Source: Lachancea mirantina
Taxonomy: Eukaryota; Ascomycota; Saccharomycetes; Saccharomycetales; Saccharomycetaceae
Reading direction: 5' to 3'
Length of the DNA: 64,000 bases
NCBI GenBank assembly: GCA_900074745.1
Contig: LT598468.1
Coordinates: forward strand, 62,001-126,000
Each line of letters opens with the position of its first letter. Position 1 is the first letter of the stretch. The notes beneath the pieces are model-generated. The model saw only the letters and a program-made list of their open reading frames with translations, was not told the DNA's origin and searched no databases. The position numbers were made by a program, and so were the translations under genes. This document shows, in pieces, positions 26,961-36,092 of this stretch.

Positions 26961-28082
26961 ATGGCACGGCACAAGTCGAGGGGACGTCGCAAAAATCCAG
27001 AGGGCCTCAAAAAATCCTTGCCTTTAACAAAATGTTTTCAGAGTAAAATAGGTCCGGGGGTTGCGCTTGGAGCTATGGAATTTCTGAACCGGGCGTCAAG
27101 TAACTCGAGATGCAGAATTCAGAAGATGATCAATGACAAAGATTTCGTGCAATGGAGGGAAAAATTACAGCGGACTCCACACTACATTCGGCAGCAATTC
27201 GAGATCGGGACCGGGGCAATCACATGTGATGAAGGGTTTGATAGCCTTGAAAATGAGTTCAAAAAAGTCGAAAGCAGCGTTGCAGCACTTGTAGCTTATC
27301 ACGACGCTTTCACAGAGGCCCTCAGTGCTTTTACAGAACATGCCGTCAAGATCCGAGATCTTTTGGAGCTAATTTTGGACGTGAATTGTTCTAGTGCGTC
27401 TTCAATGCCGCTAAGCTCTGCCAAATCTGCGACTTTCAAGGATCCAGGCTCGGAATCACGTCGCGAACAGGAATGGATGTCGTCGGTTGGCCTTATGACT
27501 GCTGCTGGCTCAGCGGCACCAGCACAACCTCCCCGGGGGCCAAATCTGCAGTCGAAGATAGGTGAAGATATTATGTTTTTGGAAGACCGAGTGAGACAGC
27601 CGCTCGCTGTGATCAAAGATCTGTGCATACGGGTACGAAGAACGTTACGCGAAAGACAGATACTCGTTGCGGACCTGAATTTTGCGACCAATAGGTTCAA
27701 TCGGCTAGAAACCCGGGCCAAGCTGCACGATGGCGCCGATTGTAAGCCGCGTGAACGATTGCAGGCGAGGCGAGACCTTGAACTGGAAAAACTGCGCTAC
27801 GAGTCGCTCAACGTGATGCTAAAATCGGAGCTGGCCGTCTTTTTGGACGCTTTCAAGCATCTCTTGCGAGATTGGTTTTCAAACTTTTACTACAACGTCT
27901 ACACAATATACTACAACCTGCACATGTTTTCGACCAAAAACAAAGCAACGCTACAAAAACCGGACGGGGGCCTGCCCAGCTGGCATACTATTGTCGAGGA
28001 CTTCCGTGCACGTGCCGAGCTCCTGGGCTCTCCTAAAGTGTGCCTGTCATTGCCAACGCCAGATCACCAGCCGTCTTTATAG
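26961..28082 (+). CDS. BAR-domain protein related to Rvs167, without an SH3 domain
   Basis: Two segments align by eye with the Rvs167 BAR domain. The first is REKLQRTPHYIRQQFEIG...DSLENEFKKVE, which matches the helix start RAPQSFRQKFKMG...DAERRFQELE. The second runs from LEDRVRQPLAVIKDL to NFYYNVYTIYYNLHMF, matching the long helices that end FYFMQLNIFYTLYNRL. BAR dimers bind curved membranes in endocytosis. The 373-residue protein has a basic N-terminal extension (RHKSRGRRKNPEG) and ends about 40 residues after the BAR region, with no SH3 domain. A low-complexity insert (about 140-195) splits the domain. The true start could be a later methionine. No such gene sits here in S. cerevisiae; it looks like a divergent third Rvs-type protein. 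Confidence 0.7.
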   Translation: MARHKSRGRRKNPEGLKKSLPLTKCFQSKIGPGVALGAMEFLNRASSNSRCRIQKMINDKDFVQWREKLQRTPHYIRQQFEIGTGAITCDEGFDSLENEFKKVESSVAALVAYHDAFTEALSAFTEHAVKIRDLLELILDVNCSSASSMPLSSAKSATFKDPGSESRREQEWMSSVGLMTAAGSAAPAQPPRGPNLQSKIGEDIMFLEDRVRQPLAVIKDLCIRVRRTLRERQILVADLNFATNRFNRLETRAKLHDGADCKPRERLQARRDLELEKLRYESLNVMLKSELAVFLDAFKHLLRDWFSNFYYNVYTIYYNLHMFSTKNKATLQKPDGGLPSWHTIVEDFRARAELLGSPKVCLSLPTPDHQPSL

Positions 28083-28394
28083 ATCTATATCACCTATTGT
28101 CAACAGCGTAGTCTTTTGTATCCTTTGCCATTGTGCCTGACGTAACGTCGGAGGCTTATCACCCTTTTTCTTGGACCCATGCGCGGCTAATTTTTGCCAA
28201 GCCTTCGTAGTGAATGATACAAACGCCGCCGCCATTACTTTCCTTACTTCACACGGTGACACCACTTCTACAAGCCGGTGTCGATAAAAGTCCGTTACAG
28301 ACGTTCCTTCAGAATCTGCTTTTTGTCCCAGCAACAAACGGCGTCGCAAATAGCCACATGAGAGCAAAAGTCCCAGTTGCCTCTCACAACGCAT
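28077..28394 (-). CDS. Possible small basic protein of unknown function
   Basis: A 105-codon frame starts at a true ATG and overlaps the end of the BAR gene by 6 nt. The last 52 residues (from MAAAFVSFTTKAWQKL) are basic and could be a small mitochondrial-type protein. The first half looks less natural. No family was recognised and there is no other support. Confidence 0.25.
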   Translation of the reverse strand: MRCERQLGLLLSCGYLRRRLLLGQKADSEGTSVTDFYRHRLVEVVSPCEVRKVMAAAFVSFTTKAWQKLAAHGSKKKGDKPPTLRQAQWQRIQKTTLLTIGDIDL

Positions 28395-29215
28395 AACTTG
28401 CCATTCCAGAGAGCATTGAATACGAACTTAGCCTCTATTCGCCATCTTGCCTTGACTCTGCTACGTGAATTTACACCAGTTGAGAGATAATTGATTTACC
28501 GGGGAACTGAATTTGATCCCTCACTAGACCGTCGGCTGTCCAAGCTAGCGAATTAATAGCAGGATCGTCGCACTTATAGCACTTTCTTACGTAATGATTC
28601 GAATCATTGTCCCCAGTCATGTCCAGTAGTTGTAAATGGCTAGAGAAGCTCCGAAAATTCTTAGCCTTTAGTACGGAATTCAGGATACTACCATGCCAGT
28701 GACACTCGAGCTACTCCGCTTGGCTCTCAAGGGTACAATCTCGTTGCCGAAGACGTTGCCAAAGGCATTGCTAAAAGGCATTGCTAACAGGCATTAACAA
28801 AAAGTTGCTAAAGCATTTACCGAGGGCGTCGCTACAGGGTATTACTTAACGCCTTGACTGCAACTCCGCTTGGTCTCCGCTTCATTGCCTTTACACCACT
28901 TGGTCTCCGGCGTTGATTGCCATTGAGCGATATTTATCATTCAACGGCCGGAACAAACTCTATTTAGTTCCGGATGAGATGGATAAGGTGGGATTTGACA
29001 GTAAAGGTGAAAGCTTACCTAATGGTCAATTTGTTCAGAGAGCAATTAGGGGAATGACGTCCACCTGGCGGGTGTTTTATACTTTTACACGGAGCATAGG
29101 CAAAGAGAAGAGTATAAAAGGGCTAAGGAACTCCGGCAAAGCTGGGGGGAACACAGCAAGGTTCCAGATAAGTGACAACTGGTTCAACAGGTGACCACAG
29201 GGATAGATATCAATC
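28395..29215. promoter_or_regulatory. 0.8-kb region upstream of dihydroxyacetone kinase, with short repeats and a TATA box
   Basis: It contains a degenerate minisatellite (28742-28813). Two copies of ACTCCGCTTGG(C/T)TCT at 28713 and 28863 bracket it, with a third partial copy near 28897. TATAAAAG at 29113-29120 is 96 bp before the ATG. A short open frame at 28913-29194 shows no protein-like features. Confidence 0.55.
28742..28813. repeat. Degenerate minisatellite, 12-13-nt units
   Basis: Successive units CGTTGCCGAAGA, CGTTGCCAAAGG, CATTGCTAAAAGG, CATTGCTAACAGG, CATTAACAAAAA and GTTGCTAAAG drift stepwise from one to the next, as in an ageing tandem repeat. Confidence 0.7.
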
Positions 29216-31000
29216 ATGGGTATTACGGATTTTTTTCAAGGCTCAACGAGTGTTAAGTCGTTTGAAGTTTCGGAGCCGCTACAGGCAAGTTTGAAAGGGT
29301 TTGCTCTCGCAAACCCAGGGTTGACACTGATCGAAAAGCAGGATATCGTGTTGAGAAAGACCGACAAGAGTAAGATCGCGTTGATCTCGGGCGGTGGGTG
29401 CGGCCACGAGCCCACGCACGCGGGGTTCGTGGGCCAAGGGCTATTAAGTGCCGCCGTGTGCGGCGAGATCTTCGCGTCACCCTCGACTAAGCAGATTTTG
29501 AACGCCATCAAAGTACTGGACAAGAACTCGTCCGGTGTTCTTCTGATCGTCAAAAACTACACCGGCGACGTGCTCCATTTCGGCCTTGCGGCCGAAAGAG
29601 CACGCGCATTGGGCATCCCAACCCGTGTGGCGGTGGTGGGCGACGACGTTGCGGTTGGCAGAGAAAAGGGAGGATTTGTGGGTCGGAGAGCCCTGGCAGG
29701 GACCGTTCTTGTGCATAAGATCACTGGCGCCTTCGCAGAGCAGTACTCAGAGAAATACGGGCTCGACGGGACCGCGCGTGTGGCGGAAATTGTGAACGAA
29801 AATCTGGTCACGATTGGATCATCGTTGGACCATTGTAAAGTGCCTGGCAGAAAGTTTGAGACTGAACTCAACGACAAGAAGATGGAGCTTGGTATGGGTA
29901 TTCACAACGAGCCCGGTGTGCGCGTTCTCGAGCCCGTTCCCTCCGTAGAAGAGCTTCTCGAAAAGGACATGCTGCCCAAGCTGCTTGATCCAAACGACAA
30001 GGACAGACATTTTGTCAACTTCGATAAGGACGATGACGTTGTGCTCCTCGTCAACAACCTTGGTGGCGTCGCGCCATTCATGCTGACTGCGATTGCCGGA
30101 AAGACTGTCGAATTTCTCGACAAGAACTATAAAATCAAGCCCGTCCAGACCATCACGGGAACTTTGATGACCTCTTTCAATATGGACGGGTTCAGCATCA
30201 CACTTTTGAACGCCTCCAAGGCCTCCAAGAAGCTCCACGAAGAATTTTCTGCGGTCAAATGCGTCCGTACGCTGTTGAATGCGCCTACCGATGCCCCAGG
30301 CTGGCCTCGTATTTCCTACGACAAGTCCGAGGCTCCTTCAATTGACGAAAAGCTACTACAGGAGGACGTCAAAGTCAAGGAAGCCGGAACTTACGATTAC
30401 GACCATTTCTCCAAGATGATGAAATCGGGTGCTGACAAGTTGATAAAGAGCGAACCTTACATCACCGAGCTGGACTCCAAGGTGGGCGATGGTGATTGCG
30501 GTTATACTTTGGTCGGTGGTGCCAAGGGCATTACGGAAAATTTGGAAAAGGTCGATAAGAAGTACCTTTCGCAAGCGCTTGCTCAAATTTCCGACATCAT
30601 TGAGAGCTCCATGGGCGGTACCTCTGGCGGTCTCTACTCGATTATGATCTCGGGGCTTGCTCAGGGTATAATTCAAGAATGTAAGGAGAAAGACACTCAG
30701 GTCACTCCAGAGATTCTTTCAAACGCTTTTCAACATGCTCTTGAGACTCTTTACAAGTACACCAAGGCTAGACCTGGGTCCTCCACCGTCATTGACGCAC
30801 TCGAACCTTTTGTCAAGGAATTCAGCTCCTCCAACGACTTCTCCAAAGCGATTGAAGCTGCCGAAAAAGGTGCCAAGTCCACCGGTTCTATTGAAGCCAA
30901 GTTTGGAAGAGCTTCCTATGTGAGTGACTCTTCCGAGATTCCAGACCCAGGTGCCATTGGTCTTGTTGAATTTCTGAAAGGTGTTAAAGAAGGATATTAA
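29216..31000 (+). CDS. DAK1: Dihydroxyacetone kinase
   Basis: The enzyme phosphorylates dihydroxyacetone with ATP, detoxifying it and feeding glycerol carbon to glycolysis. The 594 residues comprise an N-terminal DhaK domain (to about 340), with GGGCGHEPTHAGFVGQG and the substrate-binding histidine H230 in GMGIHNEPG. A linker follows, then a C-terminal DhaL ATP-binding domain with SKVGDGDCGYTLVGGAKG, whose aspartates hold magnesium, and SMGGTSGGLYSI. All key residues are present and the length equals that of yeast Dak proteins. The orthologue by position is YML070W (DAK1). Codon bias is high. A TATA box 96 bp upstream fits an inducible promoter. Confidence 0.97.
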   Translation: MGITDFFQGSTSVKSFEVSEPLQASLKGFALANPGLTLIEKQDIVLRKTDKSKIALISGGGCGHEPTHAGFVGQGLLSAAVCGEIFASPSTKQILNAIKVLDKNSSGVLLIVKNYTGDVLHFGLAAERARALGIPTRVAVVGDDVAVGREKGGFVGRRALAGTVLVHKITGAFAEQYSEKYGLDGTARVAEIVNENLVTIGSSLDHCKVPGRKFETELNDKKMELGMGIHNEPGVRVLEPVPSVEELLEKDMLPKLLDPNDKDRHFVNFDKDDDVVLLVNNLGGVAPFMLTAIAGKTVEFLDKNYKIKPVQTITGTLMTSFNMDGFSITLLNASKASKKLHEEFSAVKCVRTLLNAPTDAPGWPRISYDKSEAPSIDEKLLQEDVKVKEAGTYDYDHFSKMMKSGADKLIKSEPYITELDSKVGDGDCGYTLVGGAKGITENLEKVDKKYLSQALAQISDIIESSMGGTSGGLYSIMISGLAQGIIQECKEKDTQVTPEILSNAFQHALETLYKYTKARPGSSTVIDALEPFVKEFSSSNDFSKAIEAAEKGAKSTGSIEAKFGRASYVSDSSEIPDPGAIGLVEFLKGVKEGY

Positions 31001-31259
31001 ACAGTCCTAACGAATTAGTTATAGAGTTTAAGTTGATGTTCACGCAATAGAGAATTTGATGAAAGACGATTATATAGTGGAGTTCACAGTTTATCACAGA
31101 TTGTTAACAACACTCTAATACCTAGGCCACAATGAAGATCCTGTCCACTCGTTAAGAATGATTTACTGTACGAAATGAATTAAGTAGACGCGAATCTTGA
31201 GGGAACATTCGCCACGTATCAGCATCGGTATCGAAAGGGCCTGTAGCTGCATTTTCATC

Positions 31260-32939
31260 ATGAGTACAGACTTCGATAGAATCTATTTGAATCAGTCCAA
31301 ATCAAATGGCCGGTTTCGTATTGCGGACTCTGGTCTGGGTTGGAAAGTTTCCAGCAGTGGAGGATCATCTGCAAATCAGCAGAAGGCACCTCTGCTGCTG
31401 CCAGTGACTGAACTGGCATCAGTACATTGGTCAAGAGGCTGTCGTGGGTATGAGTTGAAGATCAATACGAAAAATGAAGGCGTTATTCAATTGGATGGAT
31501 TTTCGCAAGAAGACTTCAACCTTATCAAAAACGATTTCAAAAGAAGGTTTAATGTTCAAGTTGAGCAGCGCGATCACTCTATGCGGGGCTGGAATTGGGG
31601 AAAAGCCGATATGGCGAGAAATGAAATGGTGTTTGCTTTGAATGGGAAGCCCACCTTTGAAATTCCTTATGCTCATATCAATAATACGAACTTGACATCC
31701 AAGACCGAGGTTGCGATCGAATTTGATCTTCAAAGAGACGACTACGAACCCGCTGGTGACGAAATAGTTGAAATGAGATTTTATGTTCCGGGAATCACTG
31801 TTAGTGATGCTGACGGTGAGGAGGACGAAGAAGAAAGCGCGACCGCTGACGCGAAAGTGAAGGAAGAAGGAGAAGGGGAAGTCGAAAGAGAAGAAGATGG
31901 AGAAAGTCAAGATGTGGACATGACCAAAGAGGAGAAAACCATGGCAGAAGCTTTCTATGAAGAATTGAAAGAGAAAGCTGATATCGGGGAGGTGTCCGGA
32001 GACGCGATCGTTTCCTTCCAAGATGTTTTCTTCACCACGCCCAGAGGACGTTACGACATCGACATATACAAAAACTCCATCCGTTTGCGTGGTAAAACTT
32101 ACGAGTACAAATTGCAACACTCCCAAATACAAAGGATATTTTCTTTGCCCAAAGCTGATGACATTCATCATCTCATGGTGCTATCTATTGACCCTCCCTT
32201 ACGCCAGGGTCAGACGTCTTACCCATTTTTGGTTTTGCAATTTCAGAAAGACGAGGAAACAGAGGTACAGCTGAATGTGGCAGACGAGGAATTCGAAACC
32301 ACTTACAAAGACAGGCTCATGAAACAGTATGACGCCAAGACGCACGTTGTTCTGAGTCATGTATTAAAGGGCTTAACAAACAAAAGGGTCGTTGTGCCCG
32401 GCGAGTACAAGTCCAAATTTGATCAATGTGCCGTTTCATGTTCTTTTAAGGCGAATGAGGGCTATCTCTACCCGTTGGACTCTGCGTTTCTGTTCCTCAC
32501 GAAACCGACATTGTACATGCCTTTCAGCGATGTAAGCATCGTGAACATTTCTAGAGCTGGACAGACAACGACTTCAGCAAGAACATTCGATTTAGAAGTC
32601 GTACTACGCTCGAACCGCGGCAAAACAACGTTTGCCAACATTTCCAAAGAGGAACAGCAAATACTGGAGACATTTTTGAGATCCAAGAATTTAAGGGTCA
32701 AGAATGAGGAGAAAGAGGTACAACAGAGACTCGAAAATGCACTAGGCTCCGATAGCGATGATGCTGATATCAATATGGGTTCCGCAGGAGAGGATGATGA
32801 GTCCGTAGATGAAGATTTCCAGGAAAGTTCTGGTGATGATGATGTGGCTGAGGAATTTGACTCTGACGCGGCTGTCAGTAACAGTGATGGTGAAGGAGAA
32901 GATGCCGATAGGCCGGCGAAGAAAACGAAATTAGAGTGA
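31260..32939 (+). CDS. POB3: FACT complex subunit Pob3
   Basis: Pob3 pairs with Spt16 to form FACT, which reorganises nucleosomes during transcription and replication. I start at ATG 31260 (MSTDFDRIYLNQSKSNGRFRIADSGLGW), which matches the yeast N-terminus; the longer frame begins at a TTG. The 559 residues contain the N-terminal dimerisation/SSRP1 region, an acidic linker (about 185-225), the tandem PH-like middle domain (GDAIVSFQDVFFTTPRGRYD onward) and a long acidic tail ending in a basic KKTKLE. No HMG box is present, as expected in budding yeast, where Nhp6 supplies it. The neighbours match YML069W. Confidence 0.98.
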   Translation: MSTDFDRIYLNQSKSNGRFRIADSGLGWKVSSSGGSSANQQKAPLLLPVTELASVHWSRGCRGYELKINTKNEGVIQLDGFSQEDFNLIKNDFKRRFNVQVEQRDHSMRGWNWGKADMARNEMVFALNGKPTFEIPYAHINNTNLTSKTEVAIEFDLQRDDYEPAGDEIVEMRFYVPGITVSDADGEEDEEESATADAKVKEEGEGEVEREEDGESQDVDMTKEEKTMAEAFYEELKEKADIGEVSGDAIVSFQDVFFTTPRGRYDIDIYKNSIRLRGKTYEYKLQHSQIQRIFSLPKADDIHHLMVLSIDPPLRQGQTSYPFLVLQFQKDEETEVQLNVADEEFETTYKDRLMKQYDAKTHVVLSHVLKGLTNKRVVVPGEYKSKFDQCAVSCSFKANEGYLYPLDSAFLFLTKPTLYMPFSDVSIVNISRAGQTTTSARTFDLEVVLRSNRGKTTFANISKEEQQILETFLRSKNLRVKNEEKEVQQRLENALGSDSDDADINMGSAGEDDESVDEDFQESSGDDDVAEEFDSDAAVSNSDGEGEDADRPAKKTKLE

Positions 32940-33074
32940 TGATGCTCGAACCTTTCCTCGACACTTTTCCATCTTTAGACTTTTTCACCATATCCATATG
33001 TATTAGTTCACGAACTGCCGAAAGATTATTGAAAAACCTTAAATCGAAATTGATCGGATCTATAGTAGAACTGC

Positions 33075-34454
33075 ATGGATGTTGGGACTGATCACTTGGA
33101 CAATGACATTGAGATACTTTCCGTTATGTACCCCGAATTGCAGTTGTATGGTACTTCTGACAACTGCATCTGCGGATGTCTTGAGTTCGCCTTGATATGC
33201 TCACAAGATATAGAAGTGCTCTGTCCTAATGAAAATACAAGTGGCATAATTATGCCTAAATTACCCAAATGTACCCTCAATTTTAAAGCTTTTCGTGAAT
33301 CGTATCCCAATCTGCAGCACGGACTCAGTTATGCTTTAGATTCCGAGTGGATGTCGACCGAGGATGTTCAAACGTTGAAAGAAAAGAGCTTTAGGAATTT
33401 CATAACTCAGTGCGATTCAGAGGGGCCGGATTATGATGAGAGTTTCCCTTTATTAATGATGCTATTTGATTTCTTCATCAACTGTGCAGCGGACTTTTTA
33501 TGTGTCAATGGAAGGTACGAATGCAAGACTAGCCAGCAGTTCGAAAACCTGAAGCGGCTCAGGGACTTGGCGTTAAAGGAGGAATTTAATAAAACCTCGT
33601 TTGACTGCTGCATATGCCTAGAAGTGCAGCAGGGATCTAATTTTGTCGCGATGCCTTGTCAAGAGCATTATCTGTGCCGGGGTTGTGTCAAGTCCTACTT
33701 TGGAACAATGATAGAGGAAGGACGTATCCAAAACGTTCGATGCCCGGAATGTCCAATAACAGAAGCTGATACGAACACACTGGATTATGACAAAGAGCTA
33801 GAGGAAGTTATCCTAAATCCTGCAATTCCCTTCAATTTTTTTGAGAGCTTTCTTTCAAAAAATCTTTGCGATAGATATAAGAGACTTTTCCTCGAACGAA
33901 TGTATACCAAGCTTTTTCAGCTAAGACCTCATTCCTGCACTAAGTGTCCGCGTTGTGGCAACTGGTGCTTAAAAGGAGACCCTGATGACGACATGGTGAT
34001 ATGTCAGCAGTGTGAACTATCTTTTTGTTTTAACTGCCTTCATTCTTGGCATGGTAGCGCTAACTCATGTGGCAATCGAATTTCGGTCGAATTGAAGTAT
34101 GTTGAAGAATATGCGGACGAGTCGACTTCATTAGATCGAAAACGGGAATTAGAATTGAGATTTGGCAGAAAAACAATGGAGCTAGCTGCCGATCAGTTGC
34201 TGGGAGACAAATTACTGGATCTCGCAATCGAAGAAAAAGACTCAAATCTGAAGAGATGTCCTCACTGCAAAACCGTTATTCAAAGATCTGAAGGCTGCAA
34301 TAAAATGAAGTGCACGATATGCGGAGTTGGATTTTGTTTCGTATGTGGCAAAGTCTTGTTTGGAGATGATCCGTATGCACATTTCAGGGAGTATTTTTCG
34401 CCATGCTATGGACTTCTTTTCGAAGGAATGCCTGGAACTGAAGACAATGATTAA
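33075..34454 (+). CDS. ITT1: RBR-type E3 ubiquitin ligase Itt1
   Basis: Itt1 is an RWD plus RING-between-RING protein linked to translation termination through eRF1/eRF3 in yeast. In 459 residues I see an N-terminal RWD-like region with LSVMYPE, RING1 starting CCICLEVQQGSNF with CRGCVKSYF, an IBR with CPRCGNWC and CQQCELSFCFNCLHSWHG, and RING2 CPHCKTVIQRSEGCNKMKC. C408 of RING2 is in the position of the RBR catalytic cysteine. Length and domain order agree with S. cerevisiae Itt1 (464 aa). The position between POB3 and ERV41 is conserved. Confidence 0.95.
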   Translation: MDVGTDHLDNDIEILSVMYPELQLYGTSDNCICGCLEFALICSQDIEVLCPNENTSGIIMPKLPKCTLNFKAFRESYPNLQHGLSYALDSEWMSTEDVQTLKEKSFRNFITQCDSEGPDYDESFPLLMMLFDFFINCAADFLCVNGRYECKTSQQFENLKRLRDLALKEEFNKTSFDCCICLEVQQGSNFVAMPCQEHYLCRGCVKSYFGTMIEEGRIQNVRCPECPITEADTNTLDYDKELEEVILNPAIPFNFFESFLSKNLCDRYKRLFLERMYTKLFQLRPHSCTKCPRCGNWCLKGDPDDDMVICQQCELSFCFNCLHSWHGSANSCGNRISVELKYVEEYADESTSLDRKRELELRFGRKTMELAADQLLGDKLLDLAIEEKDSNLKRCPHCKTVIQRSEGCNKMKCTICGVGFCFVCGKVLFGDDPYAHFREYFSPCYGLLFEGMPGTEDND

Positions 34455-34817
34455 GGTTTTTTCAAAGGGCGCTTAGCTCCATGGAACTCTTTTCATAACT
34501 CGAAAACCGAATGGCTCTCTACAGTTTAGCGAATTCTTCCATACTACTGTCTGCAAGCTAGGTCTAGTTTGCGATCGGGCGAAGAAATTTCGAATACTCT
34601 CTAGACCTCACAAAAAGCAGCAAAACTGATAGTACAAAAGTTTCCTAGTGACCCTTCCCTCAATTGCCTGCAAGTTTTTTAACGCCATACCTGGAGGGTC
34701 CTGATTAACCTCCTAACGAAGGTCTTGTAAAAGTAATAAACATCGTATTATGTACTTGAATGTACTTCTCCCTTTCGCAGAGATCTGTCGAAATGTGGTC
34801 GCTTTCTGTCAGCTTTC
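34455..34817. other. Convergent 3' intergenic region, no gene seen
   Basis: 363 bp between the stops of ITT1 and ERV41. I see no open frame of note, no C/D or H/ACA box set that I can support, and no repeat. Confidence 0.5.
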
Positions 34818-35927
34818 CTAGATGGACTTGGAATTGTTCTTTTCCAAAATTCCCACTTTTTGATGATGGCCTTGGTACCTGAGAGACCATTTTGGACCCA
34901 ATCCAAGAACCAAAACGGTATCAGCACATCTAAATATCCAGGATGCAATGTAAACGAAGAAGGATAACATTGCCACCAATCTAACAACAAATTGTAGAAA
35001 AGTGATACGCTCGTCACTCACCACTATCGTTAAAGCTTCAAAATTGTAAAAAATAGAGATACCCGGTGCCTTTCTGCTCCTCAATGAAACTGCGTGAGCT
35101 GTCTCGCTGAGTGAGTATTGATTTGTGCGGATGATAGCCCCCATTTTTTTGTAAGTCGTTGGCACGACGGAAGCGTAATAATTGATTGATGTTAGATGTT
35201 CACTGACCAGCCTGCCAGTCTGGTCCAAAGGATTATCAATGTAAGGATAGAAATCTCCAAATGAAAATTCATTGAATACATGCGAGAAATCAATCTCATC
35301 TAGAGGAGGCTTTTGAAGGCCAAGTCCAAAGAAACCCTTAGGAACTATGCGAAGCTCACCTCGTACTGCATTGACGGGAATTGACCCAAAAATGTGACAA
35401 CCATCAAACTCCTGACCACTTTCCAATTGCGAAGTATCTATACGCTCTCGAAATTGAGCAGGTATCGCTTCAGATAAAATTTCATCCAAACCTGGTGTTA
35501 CGATGTCGTTCTTCCCATTCATTTTGGTGTTGAACGGAATGAAAAATGGCATGTCTTCGAAAGAAAGGTCCTCAGAAACGATATTCTTGTCGCCAGTTTG
35601 ATCTAATGCAATCACACCAACCCACTTACAAGGCATCTTGACGAACATGTCTAAATTGATTTGAGCGGTGCCTTGAACACGATCATCAACTGTATACTGG
35701 GTATCGATATAACCTCCAAAATAACTTCCGAACTCACTCCAGGCTATAAATAAGAGGAAAAAGTAAGTCAGGATCGAGGATACACCTCCTTTAGACGACT
35801 TTTGAACATGTTCCGACCCAGTTTTCGCTGTCATTTAGAGTTAGCAGAGGGCTACCACGGCAACTCGGAAGAATACGTTTGAATAATAGTACATACGAAA
35901 TGCATCAAACGTTCTCAAACTAGGCAT
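34818..35927 (-). CDS. ERV41: ER-Golgi COPII vesicle protein Erv41, two exons
   Basis: Erv41 forms a cargo-retrieval receptor complex with Erv46 that cycles between ER and Golgi. Exon 1 (35927-35897) encodes MPSLRTFDAF and exon 2 (35827-34818) the rest; spliced, the protein has 346 aa. The joined start MPSLRTFDAFPKTGSEHVQK aligns with yeast Erv41 MAGLKTFDAFPKTEEQYKKK. A first transmembrane helix (about 30-48, SILTYFFLLFIAWSEFG) precedes the large luminal domain (NGCHIFGSIPVN, NEFSFGDFYPYIDNP). A second helix (FVVRLVAMLSFFVYIASWIF) precedes a short cytosolic tail. The ATG at 35834 that begins the long ORF lies inside the intron. S. cerevisiae ERV41 also has an intron near its 5' end. Confidence 0.96.
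35828..35896 (-). other. ERV41 intron (69 nt)
   Basis: On the minus strand: GTATGT donor at 35896, TGCTAAC branch site, acceptor ACAG at 35828. The donor lies after the first base of a proline codon, and splicing restores that codon. Confidence 0.93.
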
Positions 35928-36092
35928 TGTGTTCAGACCCTGAGCTTGGAGTGGGCTTCTAACTAGGTGATGTATACACGAAATACTACTACTACTAGTT
36001 GTATTTTTCAATGAAAAATTATGATGCCGAAATTGTTCAATCACATTAAACCCATCTATACGCAATCTATATGTTCTCCTCCTGGTGTACCA

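Noticed and set aside
28913-29194. 93-codon ORF just before dihydroxyacetone kinase
   Set aside because: Non-ATG start; it spans the TATA box of the downstream gene.
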